DNA of 64,000 nt from positions 186,001-250,000 of the forward strand of contig NZ_BMPQ01000011.1 of the NCBI RefSeq assembly GCF_014647675.1. The letters are read 5' to 3'. Both the position numbers and the translations under genes were made by a program. Source of the DNA: Streptomyces flaveus (GTDB lineage Bacteria > Actinomycetota > Actinomycetes > Streptomycetales > Streptomycetaceae). The notes beneath the pieces are model-generated. The model was given only the letters and a program-made list of their open reading frames with translations, did no database searches and was not told where the DNA came from. This document shows, in pieces, positions 16,500 to 24,905 of this stretch (position 1 is the stretch's first letter; each line of letters begins with the position of its first letter).

Positions 16500-16883
16500 A
16501 TGAACGTCGCGCTGTGGATCATCGCTGGGGTGCTCGCCGCTGTCTGCCTGGTGGGCAGCTCCAAGATGTTCGTGCCGCAGGAGAAGCTGGCCGCGATGGG
16601 TTCCTCTGCGCAGTGGGTCCTGGAGTTCAGCCCCGGCGCTCTCAAGGCCATCGGCGCCGTCGAGCTGCTGGCTGCGGTCGGCCTGATTCTGCCCGCGGTG
16701 CTCGACATCGCGCCGGTGCTGGTGCCGCTGGCCGCCACCGGACTTGTTCTGCTGTTTGCCTGCGCGGTCACCATGCGTCTGCGCCGTGGCGAGAAGGCCA
16801 CGATCGCCGGCGACCTGATCTACCTCGCCCTGGCTGCCTTCGTCGCATGGGGCCGTTTCGGCCCCGAGTCCTTCACCGGCTGA
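16500..16883 (+). CDS. DoxX-like small membrane protein
   Basis: The 127-residue protein has four predicted membrane helices (about 3-22, 45-65, 70-90 and 100-118) with SSKMFVPQEKLAAMG and FSPGALKAIGAVELLAAVGL, typical of the DoxX-like family. Members sit in the inner membrane and are linked to thiol redox balance. ATG 16500 is 6 bases after AGGGAG; an ATG directly before it (16497) is also possible, while a longer reading from 16389 would start upstream of the promoter. The exact ECF41 promoter makes it a target of the neighbouring sigma factor. Confidence 0.85.
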   Translation: MNVALWIIAGVLAAVCLVGSSKMFVPQEKLAAMGSSAQWVLEFSPGALKAIGAVELLAAVGLILPAVLDIAPVLVPLAATGLVLLFACAVTMRLRRGEKATIAGDLIYLALAAFVAWGRFGPESFTG

Positions 16884-17094
16884 CCACCGGCGCATATCAG
16901 TCGAGCGCCGAAGTGCCAGGCACACTCCAGGTCGTACCGATACACCTACCAGCCAACGGAGTTGGCTACGACGTCACTCTCTTCAGCAATGAACACCCGC
17001 CTACTACAACAGCTTCGTCGCTATTGAACCTGCGCCGCGCCGCACAAAGAACACAGCCGAGTACCGGGCCCCACGTCGGCTGCCGGTGTGTGGT

Positions 17095-17690
17095 TCAGGC
17101 GGACTGTTCGGCGGTGGCCGCCGTCTCGCGGCGCTGGGCCCGCAGCAGTCGGCGGCCCTGCTCGCCCTTGGCCCAGGTGTGTGAGCCGGGCTTGCGTGCC
17201 TCGTTCACCAGCTGCTTGATGGTGTGCTTGCACACGAGTTCCTTCACCTTCGCGCCTGTTCGGCCGCCGAGGTGGAGCCGCTTGGCGGTGTCGTCCTTGT
17301 GGGCGAACTGGAAGATGCCCGCGCGGCGCCCCAGGCTGATGCACTGGCCGGCGAACCCCAGGTCGATCGGTGCGGGCCGCTTGCTCGTGATGCGGCTGAG
17401 CACCGTGTCGGCGGCGTGTGCGCCCAGCGGGCCGGCGGCCTGGCAGCTCATCCGGAACGGCATGTCCGACGGGGCCGCCGAGTCCCCGGCGGCGACGATC
17501 CGCTCGTCGTCGACGCTCGTCAGGGTCTCGTCGGTGAGCAGGCGGCCCAGGGGGTCGGTGCTGAGCCCGCTGCGCGCGGCCAGGTCCGGCACGCCGAAAC
17601 CGGCGGTCCAGATGGTGACCTCGCTCGACAGCTCACGGCCGTCGCTGCTGGACGCCAGGCCGGGCCCCGGCGATGGAGTGGAGTCCGCGC
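17095..17690 (-). pseudogene. 3' remnant of an NDH-2-like FAD-dependent NADH dehydrogenase
   Basis: The reading frame keeps only the C-terminal half of an NAD(P)/FAD oxidoreductase: GRELSSEVTIWTAGFGVPDL, the FAD-binding ERIVAAGDSAAPSDMPFRMS, and LGFAGQCISLGRRAGIFQFA. The N-terminal FAD and NAD Rossmann motifs are absent; homology starts abruptly near 17690, twelve bases from the stop of the Lrp gene upstream. A deletion has evidently removed the first half. In intact form the enzyme would pass electrons from NADH to quinone. From 16884 to 17094 there is only lower-GC sequence with no supported gene. Confidence 0.8.
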
Positions 17691-17701
17691 CACGTCAGCG
17701 C

Positions 17702-18172
17702 CTACCTGACGGTGTTCACCCGAGGCACCCCCGGGCCGCGCAACGGGAGCGTCCGGCTGAGGACGAGGTTGGTGGTGGTGCTCCCGAACTCGGCCAGCTC
17801 GTCGACGATCTCCTCCAGGTGGGCCATCGACGTGGCCGCCACCTTCATGACGTAGCAGTCGTCTCCGGTGGTGCGCAGGCACTCCAGGATCTCCGGGCGC
17901 TCCTCCAGCAGCCGGCGCAGCGGCTGGTGCCGGGTTCCCGGCCCCGGGTACTTGAGCCGGACCACCGCCATCACTGGGTAACCGGTCCGCTCCGGGTTCA
18001 CCTCCGCACGGTACCCCGTGATCACCTCGGCCTCCTCGAGCCGGCGCACCCGCTCCTTGGTCGCCGACGCGCTCAGGTTCACCCGCCGTGCCAGCTCGGT
18101 GAACGGGATCCGGCCGTCCCGTTGGACTTCTGTCAGGATCGCCCAGTCCGTCACGTCGAGACTCTCGGTCAT
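17702..18172 (-). CDS. Lrp/AsnC family transcriptional regulator
   Basis: The 156-residue protein has an AsnC helix-turn-helix (VTDWAILTEVQRDGRIPFTE, LARRVNLSASATKERVRRLE) and a RAM ligand-binding domain (MAVVRLKYPG, CLRTTGDDCYVMKVAATSM). It is divergent from the F420-type oxidoreductase at 18268 with 95 bases between them and probably regulates it. Its 3' end abuts the truncated NADH dehydrogenase remnant. The sequence differs clearly from the bkd-linked Lrp protein at 4809. Confidence 0.9.
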   Translation of the reverse strand: MTESLDVTDWAILTEVQRDGRIPFTELARRVNLSASATKERVRRLEEAEVITGYRAEVNPERTGYPVMAVVRLKYPGPGTRHQPLRRLLEERPEILECLRTTGDDCYVMKVAATSMAHLEEIVDELAEFGSTTTNLVLSRTLPLRGPGVPRVNTVR

Positions 18173-18267
18173 ACGCCCATTCTACCGGCGGATCCACGGC
18201 TGAACCGCCTCTGAACAGGCGGGAATCCCTTCTGGCGATCCATACGTCCTGCCTAGGGTTGGGCCCT

Positions 18268-19143
18268 ATGAAGATCGGAGTGAACGTCCCCAATTTCGGC
18301 CCGGGCACTGACCCCGGAGTGTTGCGAAGCTGGGCCCAGACCGTGGAGGGCCTGGGCTTCGACCTACTGATGATCTCGGACCACATAGCCATTACGCCGG
18401 ATGTCGCCGAGCGCTATCCGGCACCCTTCTACGAGCCGTTCACCACCTTGTCCTGGCTGGCCGGCCTCACCACCCGTATCCAGCTCGGCACGACGGTCCT
18501 CATCGCTCCCTACCGGCACCCGCTGCTCACCGCCCGGATGGCGGCCAATCTGAATGAGCTGAGCGGCGACCGGCTGATCCTCGGCGTGGGAGTGGGCTGG
18601 GCGCGGCAGGAGTTCACCGCCCTCGACATCCCGTTCTCACAGCGCGGACAGCTGACCGACGGCCACCTGCGGGACATCCGGGCCGCCTGGAAGGACACCG
18701 CCTCATACGGAGACCGCCGGATCCCGGTGTGGGTCGGCGGCAACAGCGACGCGGGGCTACGCCGGGCCGTACGACTCGGAGACGCATGGCATCCGCTGCA
18801 CCCCACCGTGCCGTGGCTGCGCGAAGCCGCAGGCAGGCTGGAGACGTACGCGGACGAGCAACACTTGCCCGTGCCCGCCCTGGCTCCCCGCATCGCCCTG
18901 CGACTCACCAAGGAACCGGTCGACGGAGCGGGACGGCTCGCCGGTGAGGGCACCATCGACCAGATCATGGACGACCTCGACCAACTGCGGCTGCTGGGCG
19001 CCAAGTCCGTCGTCCTCGACACCTACCCGGGCGAACCCCACGCGACATGTCACCCGCAGGCGGCCTGGCAGGCCCTCGCCACCGTGGCCGCGCACCTTCT
19101 CCCGCCCAGCACCCCACCCCGCACCACGACGGAGCAGTCATGA
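18268..19143 (+). CDS. LLM-class F420-dependent oxidoreductase
   Basis: The 291-residue protein is a luciferase-like TIM-barrel enzyme: MKIGVNVPNFGPGTDPGVL, ISDHIAITPD, TRIQLGTTVLIAPYRHPLL, LGVGVGWARQEF and IPVWVGGNSDAGLRRAVRLG. Such enzymes use F420 or FMN to reduce or oxidise small molecules. A -10-like TAGGGT (18254-18259) ends 8 bases before ATG 18268 and no Shine-Dalgarno is seen, so the transcript is probably leaderless. It overlaps the deaminase gene by four bases (ATGA), and the Lrp gene upstream is divergent. Substrate unknown. Confidence 0.88.
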   Translation: MKIGVNVPNFGPGTDPGVLRSWAQTVEGLGFDLLMISDHIAITPDVAERYPAPFYEPFTTLSWLAGLTTRIQLGTTVLIAPYRHPLLTARMAANLNELSGDRLILGVGVGWARQEFTALDIPFSQRGQLTDGHLRDIRAAWKDTASYGDRRIPVWVGGNSDAGLRRAVRLGDAWHPLHPTVPWLREAAGRLETYADEQHLPVPALAPRIALRLTKEPVDGAGRLAGEGTIDQIMDDLDQLRLLGAKSVVLDTYPGEPHATCHPQAAWQALATVAAHLLPPSTPPRTTTEQS

Positions 19144-19568
19144 CCACACCCGACGACCACACCCTCCTCCGACAGGCCATCTCTCTCGCGGCCAAGGCAC
19201 GCGCGAGCGGCAACCCGCCCTTTGGATCTCTGTTGGCAGGACCGGACGGGACGATCCTGGCCGAGGAGCACAACACCACCCTCACCGACAACGACGTCAC
19301 TGCACACCCGGAACTCAAATTGGCGAGGTGGGCCGCAAGAGAACTCGACGCGCAGACGGCGGCAGGCACCACGATGTACACCAGCTGCCAGCCGTGCGGG
19401 ATGTGCGAGACCGTCATCCAATGGGCAGGGCTGCGGCGAGTGGTGTTCGCCCTGTCCAACGAACAGCTCCTGGACATCAGGCCGGGCAGCAGCCGACCGC
19501 TCGTGCCGCAGGACGGCCCCGCGCTGCTCGACGAGGTACGGGCTGTGGTCGAGCCCTACTATCGCTGA
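19140..19568 (+). CDS. Cytidine/deoxycytidylate deaminase family protein
   Basis: The 142-residue protein has the zinc-deaminase signature: AHPELKLARWA (His ligand and catalytic Glu, about residues 59-61) and TSCQPCGMCETVI (PCxxC ligands). The family includes guanine deaminase, tRNA adenosine deaminase and other nucleobase deaminases; length and the NPPFGSLLAGPDG motif fit a free nucleobase or nucleoside enzyme. It is translationally coupled to the F420-type oxidoreductase, so both may act on one heterocyclic compound. Confidence 0.87.
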   Translation: MTTPDDHTLLRQAISLAAKARASGNPPFGSLLAGPDGTILAEEHNTTLTDNDVTAHPELKLARWAARELDAQTAAGTTMYTSCQPCGMCETVIQWAGLRRVVFALSNEQLLDIRPGSSRPLVPQDGPALLDEVRAVVEPYYR

Positions 19569-19649
19569 CCGCCGGGCCCAGGGCGGAGCCCGCCACCAGC
19601 GGAACGCACCTGGGTACGCTCGTCCCTCCTAAGGAGCCACGCCCTTCCG

Positions 19650-20070
19650 TCATGGCATGCCCAAGCGCCGGCGGCAGGACGGGAGAGGGCCGGCGTTCGC
19701 CAGGGCGGCGGCGCAGGCGGTGTTGGTGGCGCAGGCCGGGCCGGGGGCCAGGCTCCGGGGAACTCCCGTCGTTCGAGCCATTCGGGCACGGCGTCGTCCC
19801 AGAAGTTGCCGCGCTAGCGCACGTTCTGGACGGGACGGTTACCCCATTCCTCGTTGCACGCGCCGATGGAGGCGACGTAGTCGTAGACCGTGTTGCGGTC
19901 CACGGTGACCCAGTTGGTGCTGTCGTCGGTGTAGATCCCGACGTTCCAGTCGCCGTGCTTGCTGTCGGTGGCCGCGTTGCCGCTGATGACGGCTCCGTCG
20001 GCGAACGAGCTGCCCTGTTCGCCGCGCAGGTAGATGCCGCCTCCTCGATGTACGGAGTTCCACCCTGGGG
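19650..20070 (-). pseudogene. Remnant of a secreted right-handed beta-helix (pectate lyase-like) protein
   Basis: On the minus strand GGGIYLRGEQGSSFADGAVI, SGNAATDSKHGDWNVGIYTD and DSTNWVTVDRNTVYDYVASI form beta-helix coils. After NRPVQNVR an in-frame stop (19814-19816) interrupts the frame, which then resumes as GNFWDDAVPEWLERREFPG. A frameshift further on moves the last homologous piece (PACATNTACAAALANAG) to another frame, ending at 19650. The N-terminal coils are gone. The gene was probably an extracellular carbohydrate-active protein and is now dead. Confidence 0.65.
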
Positions 20071-20144
20071 CAGCACGAGATGGTGCGCAGTCGTCCTGAG
20101 GCAGCGGCATCGTCGACCAAAGTCGGAATCGCCGACCCCTTGGG

Positions 20145-20291
20145 TTGACGCCCGAGCAGCAGGCGGAGGTGCGTCGGCGGCTGACGGGGCGTGACCTGCC
20201 GCGTAACGAGCGGCGGCAGTTGGAGTGCACCGATGGCCAGCCGGCTCCGCGGCAGGCGTACGAGGCAACCGAGTGGGACCGGCCCCGGTAA
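20145..20291 (+). other. Short open frame, possibly a helix-turn-helix/transposase scrap
   Basis: The frame reads LTPEQQAEVRRRLTGRDLP then RNERRQLECTDGQ and ends at 20291. It resembles the N-terminal helices of some transposases, but it is too short and lacks a convincing ribosome site. I list it only to describe the 19.6-20.6 kb stretch; 20292-20341 and 20358-20589 show no gene. Confidence 0.2.
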
Positions 20292-20341
20292 GGCCGTCAC
20301 CCATGGATATTGCGCGTCGAGGCTGCCGACGAGTGGTGGCC

Positions 20342-20357
20342 TGTTCGTCTAATGAAC
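20342..20357 (+). promoter_or_regulatory. Putative IclR-family operator before the MFS gene
   Basis: TGTTCGTCTAATGAAC holds a GTTC-N7-GAAC dyad and matches the motif between the IclR and monooxygenase genes (23366-23380). A further near-palindrome AATGAACATGTCCATT overlaps it (20351-20366). Confidence 0.5.
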
Positions 20358-20589
20358 ATGTCCATTGAGCGTGACAGGGGTCACTCCTACGTTGTCGCTG
20401 CTCGACGGGTCGGCCACAGCGCCGAGCGTCTGAGGCAGGTCCGGTCGAGCCGTGCGGAAACGTTCCGCGAAGGCTCCTGGGGCGTTCGGCAACGGTGTTG
20501 CCGGATGACCGAGACAGAAGCACCCCCTGGCACGGTCCGGCGGCGAACGTCGGTTCCGGCAGCAGCGCTCTGCGCGCAAGGAGTCGTCC

Positions 20590-22299
20590 ATGGTTCAGAC
20601 CGATTCACCCAGTGCTGCAAAGGGAGAGGGTGGCAGATACACCCTGAGCACAGGCACTCTGACGGCGGTGGTTCTCGCCGTGTGCCTTGCGCAGATAGCC
20701 CTTTCCGTCCCCTCGCTCATCAACGGGCTGATCCAGCAGGATCTCGCGCCGTCCTCGGCCCAACTGACGTGGATCACCGAGGCCTTCATGCTTCCCGTCG
20801 CCGCGTTGGGACTGGGCTTCGGCGTGTTCGGTGACCTGTTCGGCCGCAAGCGCCTGCTCGTCGGGGGCGCCGCGCTCATCGTCGTGGGCTCGACTCTCGC
20901 GGTCCTGGTGCCGACTGAGGGATCATCGACCGACACCCGGGTGACGGTGCTGATCCTTGCCCAGGTCCTCAACGGCATCGGGGCCGCGGCCATCTTCCCG
21001 ACGAGCCTCGCCATGGTGGCGGCCGGCACGCACACCACCGCCACCCGCGCGCGTGGCGTGGCGATCTGGGCCACCGCGCTCTCGGTCGGCGGCTTCCTCG
21101 GACCGCTGCTGGCAGGCCTCGCCGCCAAGATCGAACTCGGCTGGGCCGGGAACGGGAACTGGCGCTGGGCCTTCGTCGGTGTCCTTGTCATCGCTGCGGT
21201 GAGCGTGCTCCTGTCGCTGACCCGCGCCCAGAACTCCGCCTCGCCCGAGGGCCGGTCCATCGACTGGCCGGGTCAGATCACTGCCGCGCTCGGCCTGTTC
21301 GCTCTGATGTACGCCGTGATCCAGGGACCCGAGAGTGGCTGGGGGAGCCCGCAGATCGTCATCGCGTTCATCGTCGCGGCCGCCTTGCTCGTGCTGTTCG
21401 TCTTCGCCGAGAGCCGTGCGTCCGCGCCGCTCCTTCTCCTGAGTGTGTTCAGGAACCGGGCGTTCGCCATGAACTCGGTGGTCACCCTGATCGGTATGTT
21501 CGCGTTCCTCGTGATCATGTACGGCACCAGTATCCGTCTCACCACCATCCAGGGATTCAGCCCACTGCAGAGTTCCGTCGCGTTCCTCTTCTTCGGAGGC
21601 ATCGGCTTCGTACTGCTGCCTCTCACGTCCAAGCTGCTCGAGCGCTACAACCCCCGGTGGGTTCTCTGCGCAGCCCTGACCCTCATCGGCGCCAGCGGGC
21701 TGTGGTTCGCCGACGTTCCGACGAGCGATCGGGCCATAAGCGCCATCGTCGGGCCACTGATTCTCGCCGGCGTCGGCTCGGCACTCGCCTTCGCCTCCAT
21801 CAGCGCGGTCGCGGTCAACACGTTGCCCAACCACCTTGCCGGTATGGCGAGCGGTGTCACGAGCACGTTCCGGGACCTCGGGTTCGCCCTTGGTCCTGCG
21901 ATCGCCGGCGCTGTCGCACTGGGCCGGGCCGCCGACGAGATCGCCGGCAAGCTGGCCGGCGATCCTGAACTGAGGAACGCCTACGAGGCCTTCCAGGCCT
22001 CTGCGGCCAATGCTCCCGCGGAGCAGAGACCGCAGCTCGAGGCGGCGGTGCACGCCGTGGAATCGGGCCCGCTCGGCGCCAACTCGGTGCCGTCCAGCAT
22101 CACACTGCCGGATGGTCAGGTCGTGCCCTTCAACCCGCTCAAGGACATCGCTTTCGACGCCCTCAGCAGCAGTTACTCCCTCGCGTACGTGCTCGGTGGT
22201 GTGGCTGCTCTGGTGGCGGCGGCACTCACTCTCGTGGGTGCGCGCGGTGGTGTGGGCGAGACCCATCTCGACGACGACCCGCACACCCTCAACGACTGA
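20590..22299 (+). CDS. MFS transporter, DHA2 (14-helix, EmrB/QacA-like) family
   Basis: The 569-residue protein begins with the N-terminal helix and loop pattern of DHA2 drug/proton antiporters (ITEAFMLPVAALGLGFGVFG, DLFGRKRLLVGG) and has about 14 membrane helices. A soluble insert near residues 450-530 precedes the last helix. AAGGAG lies 6 bases before the ATG. In a catabolic island this pump may import an aromatic acid or export toxic intermediates. An IclR-type operator motif lies about 235 bases upstream, so it is probably under the IclR regulator encoded downstream. Confidence 0.88.
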   Translation: MVQTDSPSAAKGEGGRYTLSTGTLTAVVLAVCLAQIALSVPSLINGLIQQDLAPSSAQLTWITEAFMLPVAALGLGFGVFGDLFGRKRLLVGGAALIVVGSTLAVLVPTEGSSTDTRVTVLILAQVLNGIGAAAIFPTSLAMVAAGTHTTATRARGVAIWATALSVGGFLGPLLAGLAAKIELGWAGNGNWRWAFVGVLVIAAVSVLLSLTRAQNSASPEGRSIDWPGQITAALGLFALMYAVIQGPESGWGSPQIVIAFIVAAALLVLFVFAESRASAPLLLLSVFRNRAFAMNSVVTLIGMFAFLVIMYGTSIRLTTIQGFSPLQSSVAFLFFGGIGFVLLPLTSKLLERYNPRWVLCAALTLIGASGLWFADVPTSDRAISAIVGPLILAGVGSALAFASISAVAVNTLPNHLAGMASGVTSTFRDLGFALGPAIAGAVALGRAADEIAGKLAGDPELRNAYEAFQASAANAPAEQRPQLEAAVHAVESGPLGANSVPSSITLPDGQVVPFNPLKDIAFDALSSSYSLAYVLGGVAALVAAALTLVGARGGVGETHLDDDPHTLND

Positions 22300-22541
22300 C
22301 CGCCCGACGAACGGGTCGGCACCGGGACACGGGTGGCAGGCCGGCCAGGACAACCGGAGCGCCGGCCGCGACTCCTCCTCCTCCTCCTCCTCCTCGGAGG
22401 CAGTAGTCGCGGCAGGCCACGGCGTACACACGGGTGCGGTTCTCGACGAGTTCGCCCGACGAGGGACGGCGCCTCGGCCACATGCGATTCTCCCGGCGGC
22501 AACCGCCGGCATGACGCGCTGGTTTCCTCGTCCCGCGAATG

Positions 22542-23336
22542 TTACGAGGTGCGAATGGGAACGCCCGGCCTCCAGCCGAGACTCCTGGACAGACCCAGTC
22601 CGCTCGCGACCAGCGAGGGGACGGCCGCTTGCAGTTTGATCGAGCCCGCGGCCACCACAACCGACAGAGCCGCGACGACCTTGCCGCGGCCATCGACGAT
22701 GCGCGTCGCAACCGACTCGGCCCCTTCGCTCAACTCCTCCTTGACGACCACCGTTCCGGTCGAGCGACAGGACGCCAGTTCGCGACGGAGTTCGGCCGGG
22801 TCCACGATCGTCCTGGGAGTGAAGCGCTGCAGCCTTCCCGTCAGCACCTCATCGATGAAGTCCGTACTGCTGTGGCTCAGAAGCACCTTGCCGACACCTG
22901 AGCAGTGCAAGGGCAGAAGGCCGCCGACCTGCGACGTCAGACCGACAGCGTTGACCGCCGACAGCCGTTCGATGATCACGGCCTGCTCGCCCTGGAGGAC
23001 GGCCAGTTGCACATGCTGGCGAAGCGCCGTGTACAGGTCCTCCACGAACGGCTGGGCGGCGCTGCGGAGCGTCTCGGCGCGCGGTGCGAGGGTCCCCAGG
23101 CGCCACAGCGGCAGGCCGATCGCGAACCGGTTGTCGCTGGTGCGCTCCAGCGCGCCGGCCTCCACGAGTTCGAGCGTGAGGCGCCTGGCGGTGGCGTGCG
23201 GCATGCCGGTACGCCGGACCAGGTCGGCGAGGGTCAGCTCGGTGTTGTTGGGGTCAAAGGCGAACAGCAGATCCCACAGTCGGGAGCTGACCGTGCGTCC
23301 TGGCTCGTTCGCGCGAGGCATGGGCCTCTCCTCCAT
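22542..23336 (-). CDS. IclR family transcriptional regulator
   Basis: The 264-residue protein has a winged helix (LTLADLVRRTGMPHATARRL) and the IclR effector domain (GLLPLHCSGVGKVLLSHSST, VKEELSEGAESVATRIVDG). IclR proteins such as PcaR and PobR often control aromatic breakdown with an aromatic acid or 3-oxoadipate as effector. It is divergent from the flavin monooxygenase at 23469. A shared 15-base motif before the MFS, monooxygenase and benzaldehyde lyase-like genes suggests it regulates all three. Confidence 0.9.
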   Translation of the reverse strand: MEERPMPRANEPGRTVSSRLWDLLFAFDPNNTELTLADLVRRTGMPHATARRLTLELVEAGALERTSDNRFAIGLPLWRLGTLAPRAETLRSAAQPFVEDLYTALRQHVQLAVLQGEQAVIIERLSAVNAVGLTSQVGGLLPLHCSGVGKVLLSHSSTDFIDEVLTGRLQRFTPRTIVDPAELRRELASCRSTGTVVVKEELSEGAESVATRIVDGRGKVVAALSVVVAAGSIKLQAAVPSLVASGLGLSRSLGWRPGVPIRTS

Positions 23337-23365
23337 CGCTCATGACCCGGTCACTCTACCTTCTA

Positions 23366-23380
23366 TGTTCGTTGAATGAA
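23366..23380 (+). promoter_or_regulatory. Putative IclR operator between divergent genes
   Basis: TGTTCGTTGAATGAA lies in the 132 bases between the IclR gene and the monooxygenase. It matches 20342-20356 at 13 of 15 positions and the minus-strand copy at 24761-24775 at 12 of 15. Confidence 0.5.
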
Positions 23381-23468
23381 TGATGGCGTTCTAACAACGC
23401 GTACTTTGCGGAACTCTTGCATGCAGACCAGTCACTACCTCGCTCGAGGTCCACGGGAGTGAAAGAGC

Positions 23469-24668
23469 ATGATGAGTACAGAGGACGGCCCTAAGATCGC
23501 GATCCTCGGTGGCGGCATCGGGGGCCTCGCTGCCGCGGCTTTCCTTCGCGACAAGGGCTTCGACAGTGACGTCTACGAACAGGCGACCGCACTGACCGAG
23601 GTCGGTGCCGGCCTGGTGATCGCGCCCAACGCCGCCCGCCTTCTACGACGTCTCGGCGTGCTGGACCGGTTCATCAAGCGCGCGGTCCAGATGGAGACCG
23701 GCTGGGAGTTCCGGCGCTGGGAGAGCGGCACCGTCCTCTCCGCGGAGAACCTGGAGAAGGAGTGCGTACGCCTGTACGGCGAGCACACCTACACCGCCCA
23801 CCGCGCCGACCTGCTGAACGCCTTGAGGTCGGCTGTCCCCGAGCACTCGATCCACCTCGGCAAGCGCTGCGTTTCAGTCGAGTTCGAAGGCGACCAGGCG
23901 GTTCTTCGGTTCGAGGACGGCGAGACGGTTCGCCCGGACATCCTCATCGGCGCCGACGGGGTCCACTCACGAGTGCGCGGCGCCATCGTCGGGCCGACTC
24001 ACGCCAGGGAGTCGGGCATCTGCGCCTTCCGGGCTCTCGTACCGGCCCAGAAGGCACCCGACTTCGCCAGGCGGCGCGCCCAGACCCTCTGGATCGGCCC
24101 CGACCGCCACCTCGTGCACTACCCGGTCTCCGGCGAGGAGTACGTCAACCTCGTCGCCTTCACACCGGCCGGGGGCAACAGTGTCGAGTCGTGGACGGCC
24201 ACCGCGACGCTCAGGGAACTGCTCGACGAGTTCGCCGGTTGGGATCCGCGTCTGGTGGAGCTGATCACGGCAGCCGACACGCCGGGGCGCTGGGCGTTGC
24301 TCGACCGTGAGCCCCTCGACCACTGGAACCGTGGAAACACGACCCTGCTGGGTGACGCGGCCCACCCGATGTTCCCGTTCTTCGCCCAAGGCGCCGCCCA
24401 GGCGATCGAGGACGGCGCTGTCCTGGCCCTCTGCCTCGCAGCGGACCCGGACAACCCGACCGCGGCACTGGGGCGCTACGAAGAACTACGTCGACGCCGC
24501 ACGGCACGCCTGCAGGAGGTGTCGCACGGAAGGTCTCACATCAACCACCTTCCGGACGGCCCCGAGCAGCAGGCGCGCGACCTGGCGTACTCGCAGGCCG
24601 ACCCACTCAGGACGAACGGCTGGATCTACGAGTACGACCCCGAGGTCGCTGTCTCGGCCTCGGTGTGA
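23469..24668 (+). CDS. FAD-dependent aromatic monooxygenase (salicylate / 6-hydroxynicotinate hydroxylase type)
   Basis: The 399-residue protein is a class A flavoprotein hydroxylase: GxGxxG at IAILGGGIGGLAAAAFLRD, the DG motif ILIGADGVHSRVRGAI, and the GD motif TLLGDAAHPMFPFFAQGAA then QAIEDG. The TYTAHRADLLNAL segment and overall layout match enzymes that hydroxylate and decarboxylate an aromatic acid in one step. In this cluster, with hydroxyquinol dioxygenase, a likely reaction is oxidative decarboxylation of a dihydroxybenzoate to hydroxyquinol. GGGAGTGAAAGAG precedes ATG 23469; ATG 23472 is also possible. It is divergent from the IclR gene with an operator motif between them. Confidence 0.85.
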   Translation: MMSTEDGPKIAILGGGIGGLAAAAFLRDKGFDSDVYEQATALTEVGAGLVIAPNAARLLRRLGVLDRFIKRAVQMETGWEFRRWESGTVLSAENLEKECVRLYGEHTYTAHRADLLNALRSAVPEHSIHLGKRCVSVEFEGDQAVLRFEDGETVRPDILIGADGVHSRVRGAIVGPTHARESGICAFRALVPAQKAPDFARRRAQTLWIGPDRHLVHYPVSGEEYVNLVAFTPAGGNSVESWTATATLRELLDEFAGWDPRLVELITAADTPGRWALLDREPLDHWNRGNTTLLGDAAHPMFPFFAQGAAQAIEDGAVLALCLAADPDNPTAALGRYEELRRRRTARLQEVSHGRSHINHLPDGPEQQARDLAYSQADPLRTNGWIYEYDPEVAVSASV

Positions 24669-24715
24669 AGCAAAGCCGGCATCGAGGATCCGAGGCCGAG
24701 GTCTCGACCTTTCGA

Positions 24716-24750
24716 CGCCGAACGCCGAACGCCGAACGCCGAACGCCGAA
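24716..24750. repeat. Five tandem copies of a 7-bp unit
   Basis: CGCCGAA occurs five times without mismatch in the gap between the monooxygenase and the benzaldehyde lyase-like gene. It is noncoding, so copy number change could alter spacing of regulatory sites nearby. Confidence 0.85.
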
Positions 24751-24760
24751 CAAAGCATTG

Positions 24761-24775
24761 ACCATCCAACGAACA
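24761..24775 (-). promoter_or_regulatory. Putative IclR operator before the benzaldehyde lyase-like gene
   Basis: The minus strand reads TGTTCGTTGGATGGT, close to the copies at 20342 and 23366. It lies 130 bases upstream of the start at 24906. Confidence 0.4.
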
Positions 24776-24905
24776 CAGCCGTTGTCGTCACCCGGGCCGC
24801 ACCCGAGACTCCCGTACGGGCGGCCCGAGACGCGGCCCTGTCCCGGCCCATGTCCCAACGACCCTTGTCGAAACCCTGAGTACGTCCAGAGAGGCGGACC
24901 ACCGA

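Noticed and set aside
24716..24750. Possible CRISPR array at the 7-bp tandem repeat
   Set aside because: There are no spacers between units and no cas genes in the window.
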